Of a stretch of 64,000 bases of DNA, positions 11,893 through 23,490 are shown in pieces. The stretch is taken from assembly GCA_011109175.1 (NCBI GenBank), contig RDEW01000004.1, positions 768,030-832,029 on the forward strand, read 5' to 3'. The DNA comes from Dicyema japonicum (taxonomy: Eukaryota > Dicyemida > Rhombozoa > Dicyemidae). Position numbers and translations under genes: made by a program. How positions within the stretch are numbered: the stretch's first letter is position 1; each line of letters starts with the position of its first letter. The notes under the pieces were generated by a model that was given only the letters and a program-made list of their open reading frames with translations, made no database searches and had not been told where the DNA came from.

Positions 11893-12761
11893 ATGATTCC
11901 TCCCAACTCGTCCCTTTTAAAATACGACAGTCCCTATGTCGTTGTAAAGTCGACCGAGAAAATAAACAGCAACGTAAGCAGATTACTAAGAGTAGTCCAA
12001 GCCGTATAAGAAAGTCAAGGATGAACCAATGCTACCAGTTATCGGAAACAAAATGACAGCCCAGGATCGCCAGGTATTTCAAACTGAGGAAATTTTGAAT
12101 TCGATTTTACCCCCAGCGTTGAATTTTCCCATAAAAATTAGCGAATGGAAAGAAGACAACAAACTTTGGATACAGCAGGTCTCCAGTGCTCTAGCAACCA
12201 GACTCGACCTCATCAACTTGCAAGAAGAGCTTGACTCTCGGCTTAAACAACGACAAGCTCGCAAAACTGGTATTTGCACGATTCGTCGGGAATTGTTCTC
12301 CCAAACTTTTGGTTAAATTTTCCCGCTAAAATAGATGAATTGATTCGACAGGGGACCATAATCTGTCCAGAGAGAGGACTGCTTCTCCTCAGAGTCAGAG
12401 ATGAAATAAAAATGACTCTGGCGGCTTATCAGACTCTTTACGAAAGCAGTACCTCTTTTGGAGTGAGGAAGGCGCTGGAAGCTGACAGTGGGAAGGTTGA
12501 AAACGATCAAAAGGCTGATTGGGGAATTTACTTTAAGATCCTCGAATTGGAAACTCAGAAACTTCAGCTAGAACGAATGGTAAACGACTTAAAGGCACGT
12601 GGGGAGCTGATCGAGAAACGGGCTGCTGAACAGAGGCAAGTGGAAGATAAGAAACACCAGGAAGAGATACAATTTTTGAAGCGGACAAATGTGCAGCTAA
12701 AAGTCTCCCATATTTTACATTAAAGGCTCAACTAGAAGGGATCATTAGTCCCAAGAAGTGA
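11893..12761 (+). CDS. DNALI1: axonemal dynein light intermediate chain p28
   Basis: A subunit of inner-arm axonemal dyneins in motile cilia. Splicing introns of 22, 24, 23, 24 and 23 nt (one at 12312-12334) gives about 250 residues, close to the roughly 258 of the human protein, with a length divisible by three. It starts MIPPNSSLLKYDSP at ATG 11893, like the vertebrate N-terminus. The conserved core includes ILPP, LWIQQVSS, LKQRQARKTGIC, RRELFSQ..DELIRQ and RGLLLLRVRDEIKMTLAAYQ (in parts). A coiled coil follows, ending NVQLKAQLEGIISPKK. Two introns are in frame and visible only by alignment: one after ILPP, and one of 24 nt before ILELET that would be GC-AG. A ciliated organism follows from this gene. 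Confidence 0.92.
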
Positions 12762-12789
12762 TCAACTAACCTTAAAACTATTAATTTTT

Positions 12790-13575
12790 AAATTTCAATA
12801 AAGCAAATAGCACTAAGCACTAAACTCGTAATTCTGCACGTGCCATAAACCTACGATATTCAAAAATATACTGTGAATTTTAAGAGTAAGACTCGTAAAA
12901 TACGTGGATGGCTCAATCTCGGTAATCTATGAATCACAGTTTCGGGGGGCAGAGTTCTAGTTAAAGTAGCTTTGGGAATCTTTGAGATTTGGTCTTTTCG
13001 TGGTAAAGTTAGCTTGCATCAATTAGGTTCATCTCATCCAGCGACAAAGGGAAGTGATCCATCACTAATATATTTTTCAATCCGTCACGAGGTAGTATAG
13101 GCATATTAGATTTACGGTTACCTGGTATCATCGTTAACCAAGTTACTCGTGATTCTTCTTTTTCCGCCTTATTGTTGACTTTCTCGAAGTCTGGTGGTGG
13201 AGTCAGGCCAATTGTCTTTGGAAGGATAATCCGGCAATTATTGTGAAGGTATATTTTCCATTGTCTTTAATTCGGTGAAAGGGACCATTTGCTTGAAACC
13301 ATTTTGACGAAAACCCGCTGAATCGCCTATACACACGTCCTCTTCGTCCGGTAAGAAAATTGGCTCTACATCGTTTAAAAGTCTAACGAATGGAGGTGTT
13401 GGAGACCTTTTTCGTTAGGACTGAATCAAACTCCTTTTGGAAGTCTAACGGGAGTAATACTGTCCGTAGATCTCGCCTGGCATCGTTGAAACATTCCGAG
13501 ATAAATTACTTCAAAGAAGTCAAGTGCGTTGTTGAGAACGTTCCGATCTGAATCCGTGTTGGTAGTGGCAAAAGG
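12790..13575 (-). mobile_element. degenerate LINE reverse-transcriptase relic
   Basis: Minus-strand fragments read YQHGFRSERS, then LDFQKEFDSV, then NFLTGRRGRVYRR. These match the order and spacing of QHGFR, IQKAFDSV and FLTGRRRRV in the LINE at 10-11.8 kb. The frames are scrambled. An integrase was considered first and dropped because of this match. Confidence 0.5.
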
Positions 13576-13693
13576 GAAATGAGGTTTAATAAAATAATAA
13601 AATAATTATAAGTAAATTTAATTTCAGAATTTACTTAAATTTTTATGAAAATAAATAAATACAAAGAATTTAAAAATTAAATTCAATTTTTTA

Positions 13694-15561
13694 ATGTTAC
13701 GTGATAAACTCGGCCAAAATGAAAGTCCAGTACATTTCTCAACCCAGAGACACTCAAGAGATCTGATTTCCCTCCTTACTTACATAAGAAAAAGTTCAAA
13801 GCTGTTTGACATCCGGCTGAACGTGGGGGGAAGCATTATTGAGGCCCACAGAATTGTACTTTGTGCATCATCCATGTTTTTCCGTAAAATGTTTCTCTGT
13901 GGAATGCGGGAATGCCGTGAAAATGAGATTGTAATTCAAAATGTGGACTTCCCTATCCTCCAAATCATCGTGGATTACGCCTATACAGGGGAGATATCCA
14001 TAACCAACGACAACGTGGAAGCCCTCATGGGCGCTGCCGTGCTCCTCCAAGTGCAGTCGGTGATTATCAGCTGCAATACCTTCCTTTCCAACAGAATGAC
14101 GTCATCAAACTGCATGGCCATTGCTCGTTTTGCTGCCAAACAGGAATGCCACGAATGCTCAACCCTATGGAAGAAGGCGGTAGAATTTTCGTTCTCCAAT
14201 TTCTCCGAGACTTCAAAATCTGAGGACTTCCTCGAACTAACAGAGCCTGAGTTGTACAGAATGCTGACGAATGACCGCTCATTTACTAGGGTAATTAGCT
14301 GAGTAATCGTGATAGTGTGAGGCTGAAATATTCGAGGCTGTAATTGGCTGGATTGGGCATACATTCACCACAAGGTTCGATAAACTGGAGAAGCTCATGT
14401 CCTGCCTTAACTTTAAGGACATTCCGGTGACATTTCTGAGACGACAGCTCACAAATCCCAAGAAAATCAATCAAGTGGAGTTTATGGAGATTTTAGACCA
14501 TCAAATTTCAAAATTATCTACATTCGTTGATTTGGAAGTTGGAAAACCCCAACTTTGAGCTGAATTGTTGCCACCAGAATGATCATGCGAAGGTGATCTA
14601 CGTAACTGGGGGATATATAACGTGAAATCAATGTCTCTTTTCGAGTGCTTCTGTCTTAAGAACAAGAGCTGGTACAGACTCCCTGATATCCCCGACGTCC
14701 GTAGCGGTCTCTGCACCTCTGTTACTCATCATTATTTGTACGCCATCGGGGGGAAAAACTCAAATTTTTTCCAGGGGAACGTGTATAGCTCAGTGTTTCG
14801 TTATGATCCCCTCACAAACTGTTGGAGTGAGTGCTGCAACATGCAGAGAGCTCGGTACAGGGCAGCATCGGTGGTAATTGACCACCAAATATATGTAGTT
14901 GGGGGGATGGCTGAGTCAGAACAGCTCAAATGTGTTGAGAAGTGAGTCTATATGTAATCCTTAGATATTCTCCCTCTGAGAATAGTGGACATATGTGTCC
15001 CCCATGGAGATTCCCAGAATTGGGCACTGCTGTGCTGTTCTGCAGAGACATCTTTACGTTATTGGCGGATCTTATCGGACCAGTACCTCGGAAAATGCCA
15101 GATTGAACACTGTCTCCCATTATTTTCCAGATAAAGACGTTTGGGTGGACGTTGCTCCTCTAAATTACCACAGAAGCGGGGCTGGTTCTATGTTTGGTTG
15201 TTATTGATAGGTTGTGTTGCAACAAACAGTCATATTTACGTGATTGGGGGACACGATGGACAGAACGTCATCGGATCTGTTGAGCGGTACGACCAAGTAA
15301 GTAACGAATGGACCTGTCTGCCCTCAATGCCTATTCCTGTGAGCGGTTTTGCCTGCACCCTCGTCTGTCCGGACATTATCTTCGTTTTCGGTGTCTTGGA
15401 GTCTCTGTAACCTAGGCGGCTACAATGGACATGAATTTATCAGCAAAATACAGATTTACAACATTGAGACGAGTGAGTGGACGTACCAACCCACTGACAA
15501 CTTTGGTAGGACGGGACACGGAATCACCATTGGGAACAAACCCCATATTATAAGCCAGTGA
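13694..15561 (+). CDS. BTB-BACK-Kelch protein (KLHL family)
   Basis: Family members are usually substrate adaptors of Cullin-3 ubiquitin ligases. The BTB domain is near residues 20-130 (FDIRLNVGG, AHRIVLCASSMFF, YAYTGEI). A BACK domain follows a 25-nt intron at 14291-14315. Then come Kelch blades with repeated IYVTGG / YAIGGK / YVVGG / YVIGG and W at the family spacing. Other introns are 22, 23, 26 and 25 nt. The spliced length lacks two bases to be in frame. Two sites fit single missing bases: a G run at 14608-14612 and AGTGGAC at 14983-14989, where consensus Kelch sequence would continue. With those bases it is about 582 residues, normal for the family. The last exon ends HIISQ-stop. Assignment to one KLHL member is not possible. 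Confidence 0.85.
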
Positions 15562-16500
15562 GTAATTTAGATTATTTTAGAATGAAGGATCAGAATATTT
15601 ATTACATGTGTGATACCACGTGATCCAATATTTTTAGATTTTTAATAAAATTATTTCTTTTTTTGGCTCAGGGCTGCTCATATGCTGATTTTATTCAAAA
15701 TGGCCTGAATTATGGGAATGGTTGTGGCTAAGTTTGATGCGTTATCATGACTATTCATTATTGCGTAGAAAATTAAAATGGCCTGTCAAAACGCCTTTTT
15801 GGAGGAATGAATCGGAAGACTGTTGGTTGGGGGTTGAACTGTTACGTCGCATTATCTGAGTTTCTGAATTTTGCTTTGTTAGACTTGCAAAAAAAAAGAA
15901 AATTGTAGACCAACTGACCTGGTGCAAGTGGTATCTACGTCACATTTATGAATAGTCCACTTAATTATTGATTTTGTCTGTTCCATGCCATCTGCGCTTT
16001 TATTATGAGACTCACTCCACGCATCCCCTGTCATGTTCTCACAAGTATCTACCAAAACATAAATCGATAAAATTTAATACTCTTTAAAATCAATGATTTA
16101 ACCACTTGAGTTGATTTAAAAGTTAAGCTAGTCACGTGTTAAGTCTGGGAAGTAAACAAGATGGAATTTGCTAGAATTTAATTGTTAAGGTTTTATGACG
16201 ATATAATTGTGGTAAATCACATATACTTACTCATAATAACCGAAACCACACAATTCAGTCAAGAAAATGTAGCAAAGTAATGTAAAGGTGGATGTGGTTG
16301 CAAACGGCAATGTTTTCCATCTTCCCGTTAACATGGGTGAGGTAAGGGAGTATTTATCCAAAACTCTAAGTTCTGAACAAAAGAAGCTATAAGTAAGGCG
16401 ATTTTTATTTTGACTATAAATCGGAAATTTTGACCTAAAAATGACTTTATTGACATAAAAATTCAAAATTTTGACCTAAAAATGACTTTATGATAAATAA
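15562..16500. other. intergenic stretch, weak minus-strand frames
   Basis: Minus-strand frames at 16227-16466 (hydrophobic) and around 15690-15980 look mildly protein-like but match no family. No repeat recognised. Confidence 0.2.
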
Positions 16501-16502
16501 TA

Positions 16503-16785
16503 AAGCCTTTTCAGAGAGCCATAGTATTTATAGTTCCGCATAGGCAGGACACACACTTTATTTAAGTAAAGAACAGTTAATTTTAACTAATCGTAGAACC
16601 AAGTAATGATCTTCACTTCTATTTTCTTTTTCTTGTGTGGGTCCTTTTTTGACAATCCAGTTCCGCAGTGAGAGTCCACTGATGACGGCGTCACTCGTCA
16701 AGCCTTTTAGCATCGTAGATGCGTGGAACCTTCTACCAGGTGAACAGCAGCAAGCTTCGAACCCGTAGCCTAGAAAAAAAAATTT
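16503..16785 (-). repeat. SINE-A copy
   Basis: On the minus strand the head carries GGGTTCGAAGC at about 16759. The body has ACGCCGTCATCAGTGG and GCGGAACTGGATTGTC. The 3' tail is TATGCGGAACTATAAATACT then ATGGCTCTCTGAAAAGGC. That tail nearly equals the L2 LINE tail at 28.91 kb. Confidence 0.8.
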
Positions 16786-16869
16786 TTAATATAAAAAACT
16801 AATCAAAATTTTTATTAAAATACAGAATAATCTAATTCAAAACGTTTTCGGGTTTAAAATTTCGATCTT

Positions 16870-18170
16870 TAGATAGTAATTTTTTCAATAAAAACTTCTC
16901 TCAACAGATATGTGGAAGGAAACTTTTTAGGATAGTTGTATACATATGGAGAAATTTGTTGTTTTCCATTTTTGAAATAGAAAGAACTTGATTTACAGAT
17001 AACTTGATTCCAGTACTTCCTGATTCCACATAATAATCCCCGAAATGCAATTTCTTAATGTCTTCAACAGCGTCTTCTATAGTGAAATAGGTTTCTTCTG
17101 CCTTCTTTATCATTTCACATATATCGTCATATTGGCATAAAATTGATGATAAATTTGTACGTATTCGTTTTGATAAACCGCTTGCAAACATTTTTTGACT
17201 AAAATCCCTTCTCCATCGAAACTTTCAATTATTTTTTTTATTTCTGTGTAATTTTTGCAATAATAGCAGGCTGTTTCCATCCAACTCCCCCATCTTGTTA
17301 GAATAACTTTGGGTGGATACCCGATTTCAGCAAATTTTTCTCTTCGTATCTCGTTTTTGACAGTTGCGGCCTTTATCGATGAAATCAAAAAATCCACATC
17401 CTTAAAATATCCTCTTATAGGCAACAGTTATGAAGAAGATGAAGAACACATGTTACATGAAGCAAATTCGTGTATAAACCTTCAATACCTGTGCGGCAGC
17501 TACCATGTATCTGGCTGCATCAGATACCAGTACATATGGAGAAATATGTTGTTTTTCCACTTTTGTGATTGAAAGCACTTGATTAACAAATAATCTTGAT
17601 TCCAGTACTTCACGAGTCCACATAAATCGTCACCGAAATGCGATTTCTGAATGTGTTCTACAGCGCCTCGCATCTATATCAAAATCCCTTAGAACATTTC
17701 AATTAGCTTAAATCTGTCAAGCTGCTTCTGGCATCAATTTTCTACACTTTTTCGGCAAGCGTAAGTAGAAGGAAGATTATTCCAATTCCCTCAAACAAGT
17801 CTCGTAAGCTTGTACTGTTCAACTTATGCAAGAGAATATCGGATTCGACAAAAGCTTTAGTGACTTTATCGACCCACGTGTCGGCTTAGGGGACGAGAAA
17901 ATCAATGGGTTATATAATATTGACACCTGTAAAATAGTAATAAAAATAATAAACCTGCTAATTTGATATGCTTCTTAGACGATTATGCGATTTAATAAAA
18001 AATGCTTTTTTGCAGTTATAAATGTCCCACACAAATTCCAAAAAAGATTTCCTTGTGAGTTGATAGAAAATTCATCAGAATATTTTCTAGCAACGGACTT
18101 AATCTTTTCAGTGTCATTCTTGATTGAACGCAGTGAATGATGATAATTGATTCCACGCTAGTATTTTATT
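16870..18170 (-). mobile_element. decayed hAT transposase, two overlapping copies
   Basis: The minus strand carries PPKVILTRWGSWMETACYY then IKKIIESFDGEG, a pattern typical of hAT/DUF659-type transposases. A second, diverged copy of the piece around 16941-17070 lies at 17520-17660 (shared TACATATGGAGAAAT and GATTCCAGTACTTC). Further N-terminal debris, with KAFVESDILLHKLN, reaches about 18.1 kb. Stops and frameshifts throughout. Confidence 0.6.
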
Positions 18171-18359
18171 TAAAAACTCGAAAATTAAAAAAATCAAAAT
18201 AAATAAAAAATTTTTCTTTTTTTTGACTTTATAAGTTTTGATTTATATAATGTTTTTGATTAAAAACTACATTTCTATGAGTTTTAAACAAATTTAAAGA
18301 ACATGTCAATTTTTGACTTTATTGACGAAAATCGCCCTATATGCTACATGTAAGATCGG

Positions 18360-18690
18360 GTTCAGATCCCGTTAACTTAGTAAAAGACATACGGGGATCT
18401 TCCGTCTTATAAAAAATGTTCCACTTTAAGAGGAACCTTTTTATGAAGACTGATCAAATCAAATTCTTCCAGAGACCAAGAGTGAAACCAAACAAACAAA
18501 CTCCTTGATCCAAAGGTGTTCCTGCGATTCCAGAACTTGTCTCCCGGTGGAAAAAATAGTTGGATCCTTCTGATGCCTTCCAAGCATTGGGCGTCTTTTT
18601 AGTAAAGTGGATCCAATTACGCCAACAGAGGGAAGGAACATGAATTTTTAACCAACTCGCCACACGGCGCCACGTGGCTATAATTGATGA
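18360..18690. repeat. family B repeat, shorter copy
   Basis: It shares the GCATTGGGCGTC, AACCAACTCGCCACACGGC and GCGCCACGTGGC blocks with the copy at 6.3 kb. A B-box-like GGTTCAGATCC lies at about 18359. Confidence 0.5.
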
Positions 18691-18819
18691 AGACTGGTAG
18701 ATTTTAATATTATGCTGATGTATTCATTCATTTTTATTTGAAATTGATCGATTCAAACCGAAAAAATCTAAGGCATATTATTGCAGTCATGGACAGCAGG
18801 CAGATGCTAAAGAAGATTC

Positions 18820-19070
18820 CTCCACCTTTTCAAAAGTCCTCCATGATGAAGACAACTTATGACTTTGTATCTCAGGACATTTCCACCTCTGGGATGGATC
18901 AGAGTTTTGTCTCCCTTCACCTGACCAGATTATTAATATTAATCAAATTCTTTCCAGCCCAGGACCACCGAAGACACTAAGGGACTTGTGAGTACGCCCG
19001 ACACTCGCAGCTAGACGCTCGATGGCAGCCGGCTTCCTACTTGTTAATGAGGTCATTGTATGATTCCAAG
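18820..19070 (+). mobile_element. 3' end of the L1 LINE family
   Basis: The frame FPAQDHRRH..GTCEYA and the neighbouring frame (MAAGFLLV) align with the end of the full-length L1 ORF (FPCPGPPDAK, LMVAGFPLAGEAG). It is a 5'-truncated, frameshifted copy. Confidence 0.5.
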
Positions 19071-19371
19071 TGGATAGTATAGGGTTCCCCACTGGCTACT
19101 AAGTCAAAGGTTTTCCTCCTATTGATCGTCCACCTTTTTTCCCTGAACAAAATAACGGTGTCAGAAAACATCGGAAATCCAGTTTTGAAATAAGAAACGT
19201 CGGATACTCTGAGTTAGAATTTTATCTCCGAAAAAAATTGTAGAACTTCAGAAGACGACTGATTTAATATTCTTAGGGATTATTTGTCGGAAGCTTCACA
19301 TAAAGAATTTAGGTCGCAGATCTTTAGAGTCCTTCTCTAATATTTCCACCCGACAATTAAAGCCATGTGAT

Positions 19372-19690
19372 GGGGCAGTGTTATATGTCCCAAGCAAACG
19401 GGCTGATAGCCCATGGTTCGAATCTCACTGCTGTACATTCCGGCTGAAGGTTCCATGCATCTAGGATGCTTTGGCCTGACGAGTGACTCCGTCATCAGTA
19501 AACATCTCAACGCGGAACTGGATTGACTATAAAGGACTCACCCAACAAAAAGAAAAAAAAGTGAAGAGCATTCTTTGGCTCTCCCTTTCTAAAGTTAGTT
19601 CTTTACTCAAATAAAGTGAGTGCACTGCCTGGGTGGAGGCAGAATAATATGGCCCTCGCGTAAAGTGTGGTTTTTTTAAAGCCATGTCGT
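19372..19690 (+). repeat. SINE-A copy
   Basis: The tRNA-like head runs GGGGCAGTGTTATATGTCCC to GGTTCGAATCTC (19413-19424). The body has GAGTGACTCCGTCATCAG, and the tail is AATATGGCCCTCGCGTAAAG. This is the best-preserved head in the window. Confidence 0.8.
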
Positions 19691-19979
19691 CGATTTTATT
19701 TTCAAATGTCTTATAGCATTTTTAATGTTACGATCAGTTAATATGTGTGTTTCAATGTTTTAAGTAAAAACAATTAATGTCGCATTGATGACTCACACAT
19801 TTTATAATAATGTGCTTATTGCAATGCCCACAAGAAATAGCACGTGAAGATATAAATAGAAATTTGATTCTTTATTTTAAATTAAAAAAATTAAAAAATT
19901 AATAATTGCGTAATTTATTAACTTAATATTTTAACTGCGACCGTGGAAACTGAGTACACCTAATTAGTTGTTAACTGTT

Positions 19980-20235
19980 GGACTCTCTCCATAAGAGTCA
20001 TCTGAGGAAACTCACTGTGGTTTGACCACAAGAATCTTGAGCTGTGCAATCTACAAAATGTTCAGATGTAATTTGGAGACTGTTCTAACATATCTGGGGA
20101 ATGGACGAGACCTCGTCAGCAAATTTAGAAGATATTACGTTTACCAGGAGAGCAGCTTTCGTGGAAGGCCAAGATTAACTCTGTTAGCCCGGACGACCTA
20201 CTCTCTGAGATCACTGGCTAACAATCGATGATAAT
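19980..20235 (+). mobile_element. L2 LINE 3' fragment
   Basis: SSFRGRPRLTLLARTTYSLR matches the GRPRSTLPTTLNKDL block of L2. It ends at a stop at 20229-20231. Confidence 0.45.
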
Positions 20236-20599
20236 GACATAGAATGACATTTAAGATAGTGTTTTTGGCTGGACATGCGGGCCTTCATGATATCCTGGGT
20301 TAATAAAAACATTTTGAGTATATCATCCTGTCTTAGAAGTTATCTAAAAAAAGCGTCCTCGATCTCCGCTCTCGCTCCAAATCCGTTCAAATGTGAAGTC
20401 ATCAATACGACTTCAGTCAAGCACTGGCGATAATTTTCTTTCTCAAGAAAAAGGCGATTCTGTCCAACTTTTTTTGATTGCGGTGCTGGGCTTAGAGTTC
20501 TTCCTTGAACCTTCCTCGAAACATCATCGGGCGACAACTCCATCAGAATAGGAGTTTGCGTCCTCTTTGGATGGACATATTCCACCGTTGTAGATGCGG

Positions 20600-20935
20600 A
20601 AGGATGGTCAATGCGGAAACTTTCTCATTCCCTTTCTTGCCAGAAGAACGCTGGAAGGAGTTTGGTGCATAAAGCCATCAATGGAGTTATCGTGCGAGGA
20701 CTGGAGGTCGTTGGCTTTCTGGTATAGCGGGAGGATTTTGGAATAGACTTAGCAAAAAAAGACTATGGGACAACTTTTTTATGTGGGACGCCACGTGTGT
20801 AAATAGTTTTTCCCCAACCTTGCACTACCTGCGACTGACCTAGGATCAACCTCGGAAAAGGTCGAGACCTTTAAAATACTAAATCGTCGATGGATTTTTG
20901 AACCGATCCTGCAAGTAAGTCAGGGGATCAGTAAT
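20600..20935 (+). mobile_element. L3 LINE 3' fragment
   Basis: Broken frames carry the L3 C-terminal block: LARRTLEGVWCIKPSMELSC aligns to CRRSAGRSPRHATINGII, and LGSTSEKVETFK aligns to SASEKAETLK. Confidence 0.5.
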
Positions 20936-21294
20936 TAAAAAGCAGTCGCTCTCAGAGATGAGTCGGGTATATTTGGTGTGCATAGATCGAAGAGGGACCA
21001 AGATAATGAGAGAAGGCCCTTATTGCTGTCGTCTTGAAAGCAAAAAGGGCACAGTGACCTAGCCGACCATCCGAGTCTGTTCATATAGTCACATAAAGTC
21101 TCATGGGGACCGGAAGCTCTCCAAGTGAAGAAAAACTTTCAGGGGTAGGTAAGCTTTGTTTGCATCAACGTTAAACGGCAGAAGGCTCGTTGATACCAAC
21201 AGAGTGGGTTCGAGGTTGAGTGAGTCGCCCCAAATTTGAAAAAAAAATTGAAACTCTTAAGTCAAATTTATTGAACCAAAACACCATCATATCC

Positions 21295-21570
21295 AGAATG
21301 AAAAACTCAGGTGATCCCGGGCTCCCTCAGCAGTCTTCGCATGCTCTGACTTGAGGAAGTGCCGTCAGGGGAACTCCTCTGGATGGTTGTTGACTAGTGG
21401 TTCTTTATGGAGATAATTTAGGATTATATCTGGCGCCACCAGAGATGGTGAGCCACATGACGCACGCTAACAATTGAAGCTCCCTGGATCCAAAAGGGAA
21501 GAGGAGGAACATAAGAATCAAACAAATAGTCTTCAATTCATGTAGCCACGTAGTACCAACTAATTTTGGC
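21295..21570 (-). repeat. L4 tail plus family B repeat
   Basis: At 21308-21350 lies an inverted L4 end (CTCAGGTGATCCCGGGCTCC). From about 21430 to 21570 the family B blocks GAGGAGGAACA, TCTTCAATTCATGTAGCCAC and TGGCGCCAAAAC follow. Confidence 0.45.
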
Positions 21571-21587
21571 GCCAAAACTCTTAAGTG

Positions 21588-22467
21588 GAAACTTAATATT
21601 TTAATAATTAAAATCGAATTAATAAAAAATTCAAAAATCTGAGACTTGGGAATAAATTTTAGATTATATAATTTTTATGCAATGGACAAAGTTAGGAACA
21701 AAAAAAATTACGGAAATCAATAGAGAAGACGATTTTACTCATGAAAGATGGATAAGCTCGGCTCTCTACTAGGAGACGCTGAAGATGTACTAAGGAGGAA
21801 AACACTGGCAATTGCGGCAATGGCTAAACTGAAGAAAGGATGGCTAAGGGCCAAAGGACTTGGAATTGACATCAGATGCAGGCTTTACAACGCGTTTGTG
21901 AAACCGATCCTACTGTATAACGATGGACATGGAGAAGTTCCTTCAAAGAACTATTGAAACTGGATTCGTTCCATAGAAGGCAACTAAGAAGCTTACTCGG
22001 AATGTAGTGGCCAAGTAGAATATCAACCACTGGTATCTACAACAAGTGTATGTGTTCTTATATCAGCAAGGATGTGATAGACGCCCGGTGGAGGCTATTT
22101 GGGCATGTACTAAGAATGAACCCGGACGCACCCGCTAACAAAGCGATGGAAGATTACTTTGACAGTTGCGAAAAACCCTTCCGCGGACGACCTAGATCGA
22201 CACTTCCGACAACCTTAAACAAAGACTTAAATCGTGTGAAAAAAAATCTAAAGACGGGAGACGACCTGGACGAATTGAGATCACTCGCATTCGACAGAGG
22301 AAGATGGAAAAGACTAACTATAATATTGTTTCTTTGAGTGTTGCACATGCGGGGCTATAATCATTATGGCTTTCGTGAAAGTGCCTTAATAATAATAAAG
22401 TTAGGAACAATTAAGTAAATTCTAAGCTACACGATATAATTGAATGGCCTGATGGAAACATGGAAGT
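21588..22467 (+). pseudogene. truncated duplicate of the GCM gene, split by an L2 insertion
   Basis: The stretch 21600-21701 repeats the upstream region and start codon of the GCM gene at 23.4 kb (TTATGCAATGGACAAAGTTAG). It resumes at 22397-22467 (ATTGAATGGCCTGATGGAAA). Between them sits an L2 LINE flanked by a 14-bp target-site duplication. The copy stops abruptly where an L3 LINE begins, so only the first 16 or so codons survive. Compared with the intact gene, the first micro-intron here holds a TAA, which supports it being intronic. Confidence 0.75.
21702..22396 (+). mobile_element. L2 LINE, 5'-truncated, with 14-bp target-site duplication
   Basis: AAAGTTAGGAACAA occurs at 21688-21701 and 22397-22410, bounding the insert. 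Inside are reverse-transcriptase C-terminal blocks: LGSLLGDAEDVLRRKT, DIRCRLYNAFVKPILLYN, RWRLFGHVLRMNPDAPAN and GRPRSTLPTTLNKDL. The end is the L2 tail (ATGCGGGGCTATAATCATTA then TGGCTTTCGTGAAAGTGCC) and a TAATAATAATAAA terminus. The insertion point lies in the first micro-intron of the duplicated GCM gene. Confidence 0.85.
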
Positions 22468-23390
22468 AACAATATTAAATTTGACGACTGAGAGTGGGAC
22501 CTAGTGACCCTACCCATTAGCCTGGGTGGACTGGGAATCCCTTCACCTAAAGATCTTGGTTTGCCCGTATCTGTCCTCTTTGGCTCCAGACGACTGCTGA
22601 TCAGGATGATTCTCCAACTCCGAACAGAATCGTCTGAAATCTCAGATATGGAGCATTTGAAAGGGATGATGCCTGAGCAGAAAGACTGTCACAAGACCAT
22701 CTGCGAAGATAAATATGAGAGGCTTCTGAACCAATCAAACCAACACCGACGTGCCTGTCTAGTTACTGAAAGATGCGAATAGAGTAGCTCTTTGATCAAT
22801 GCACTCCCCGTTTGTAGTGTGGGGACCCACCTTAACGACAACACTGTCCGCATCGGCATCTCCACCAGACTTGGACTGAAGCCGGTATGCCGGCACCGTC
22901 GACTGTTATGGACAGCATACCCTCTCTTGTCGAAAAAGTGAAGGACGAATCCCAAGGCATAAGGCGATCAACGGAATTGTAAAACGTCAATGGAGTCTGT
23001 GGGATACCTTGCCATACTTGAACCTGTTGGCTTCGACAGAGGATGCCGAAAACAGCCTGATGGAATCACAATTTTCCTATTTGAGGAGGGGAAACCTTTG
23101 GTTTGGGATGCTACTTGTGTCGACATTGTCGGAAGCGCGGTAGATACAGTGTATGCCGCGGAAAAAACAATGAAAGCAAAGGAGAAAAAATATGTAGCAT
23201 TGCACGATCGGTTCACTTTCTATCCCATTTTGATCGAGACAATTGGAGGAATAAGTGGAAAATCGTTTCGCTTCCTAAAGAAACTTGGACGCCTAGCTAC
23301 ACTAAAAGGTCACGACGCACGTGAGACCCGGTGGCTTTTGCAATCGTGAAGAGGCAACTCAACGTCTGCAACGACAACTTTGAATGGATT
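22468..23390 (+). mobile_element. L3 LINE, 5'-truncated
   Basis: It begins inside the reverse-transcriptase end (LPISLGGLGIPSPKDL), then the L3 C-terminal block (QPDGITIFLFEEGKPLVWD, WDATCVD, YAAEKTMKAKEKKY) and RETRWLLQS. Stops and frameshifts show it is dead. It cuts off the duplicated GCM copy. Confidence 0.7.
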
Positions 23391-23490
23391 GATGTGTTAA
23401 TTAAAACAGTTTCAATAATTAAAATCGATTTAATTAAAAATTCAAAAATCTGAGAATGGAATAAATTGTAGATTACATAACTTTTATGCA

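Noticed and set aside
12900-13560. Possible LTR-retrotransposon integrase on the minus strand
   Set aside because: The order QHGFR, LDFQKEFDSV and FLTGRRGRV matches LINE reverse transcriptase in the neighbouring copy.
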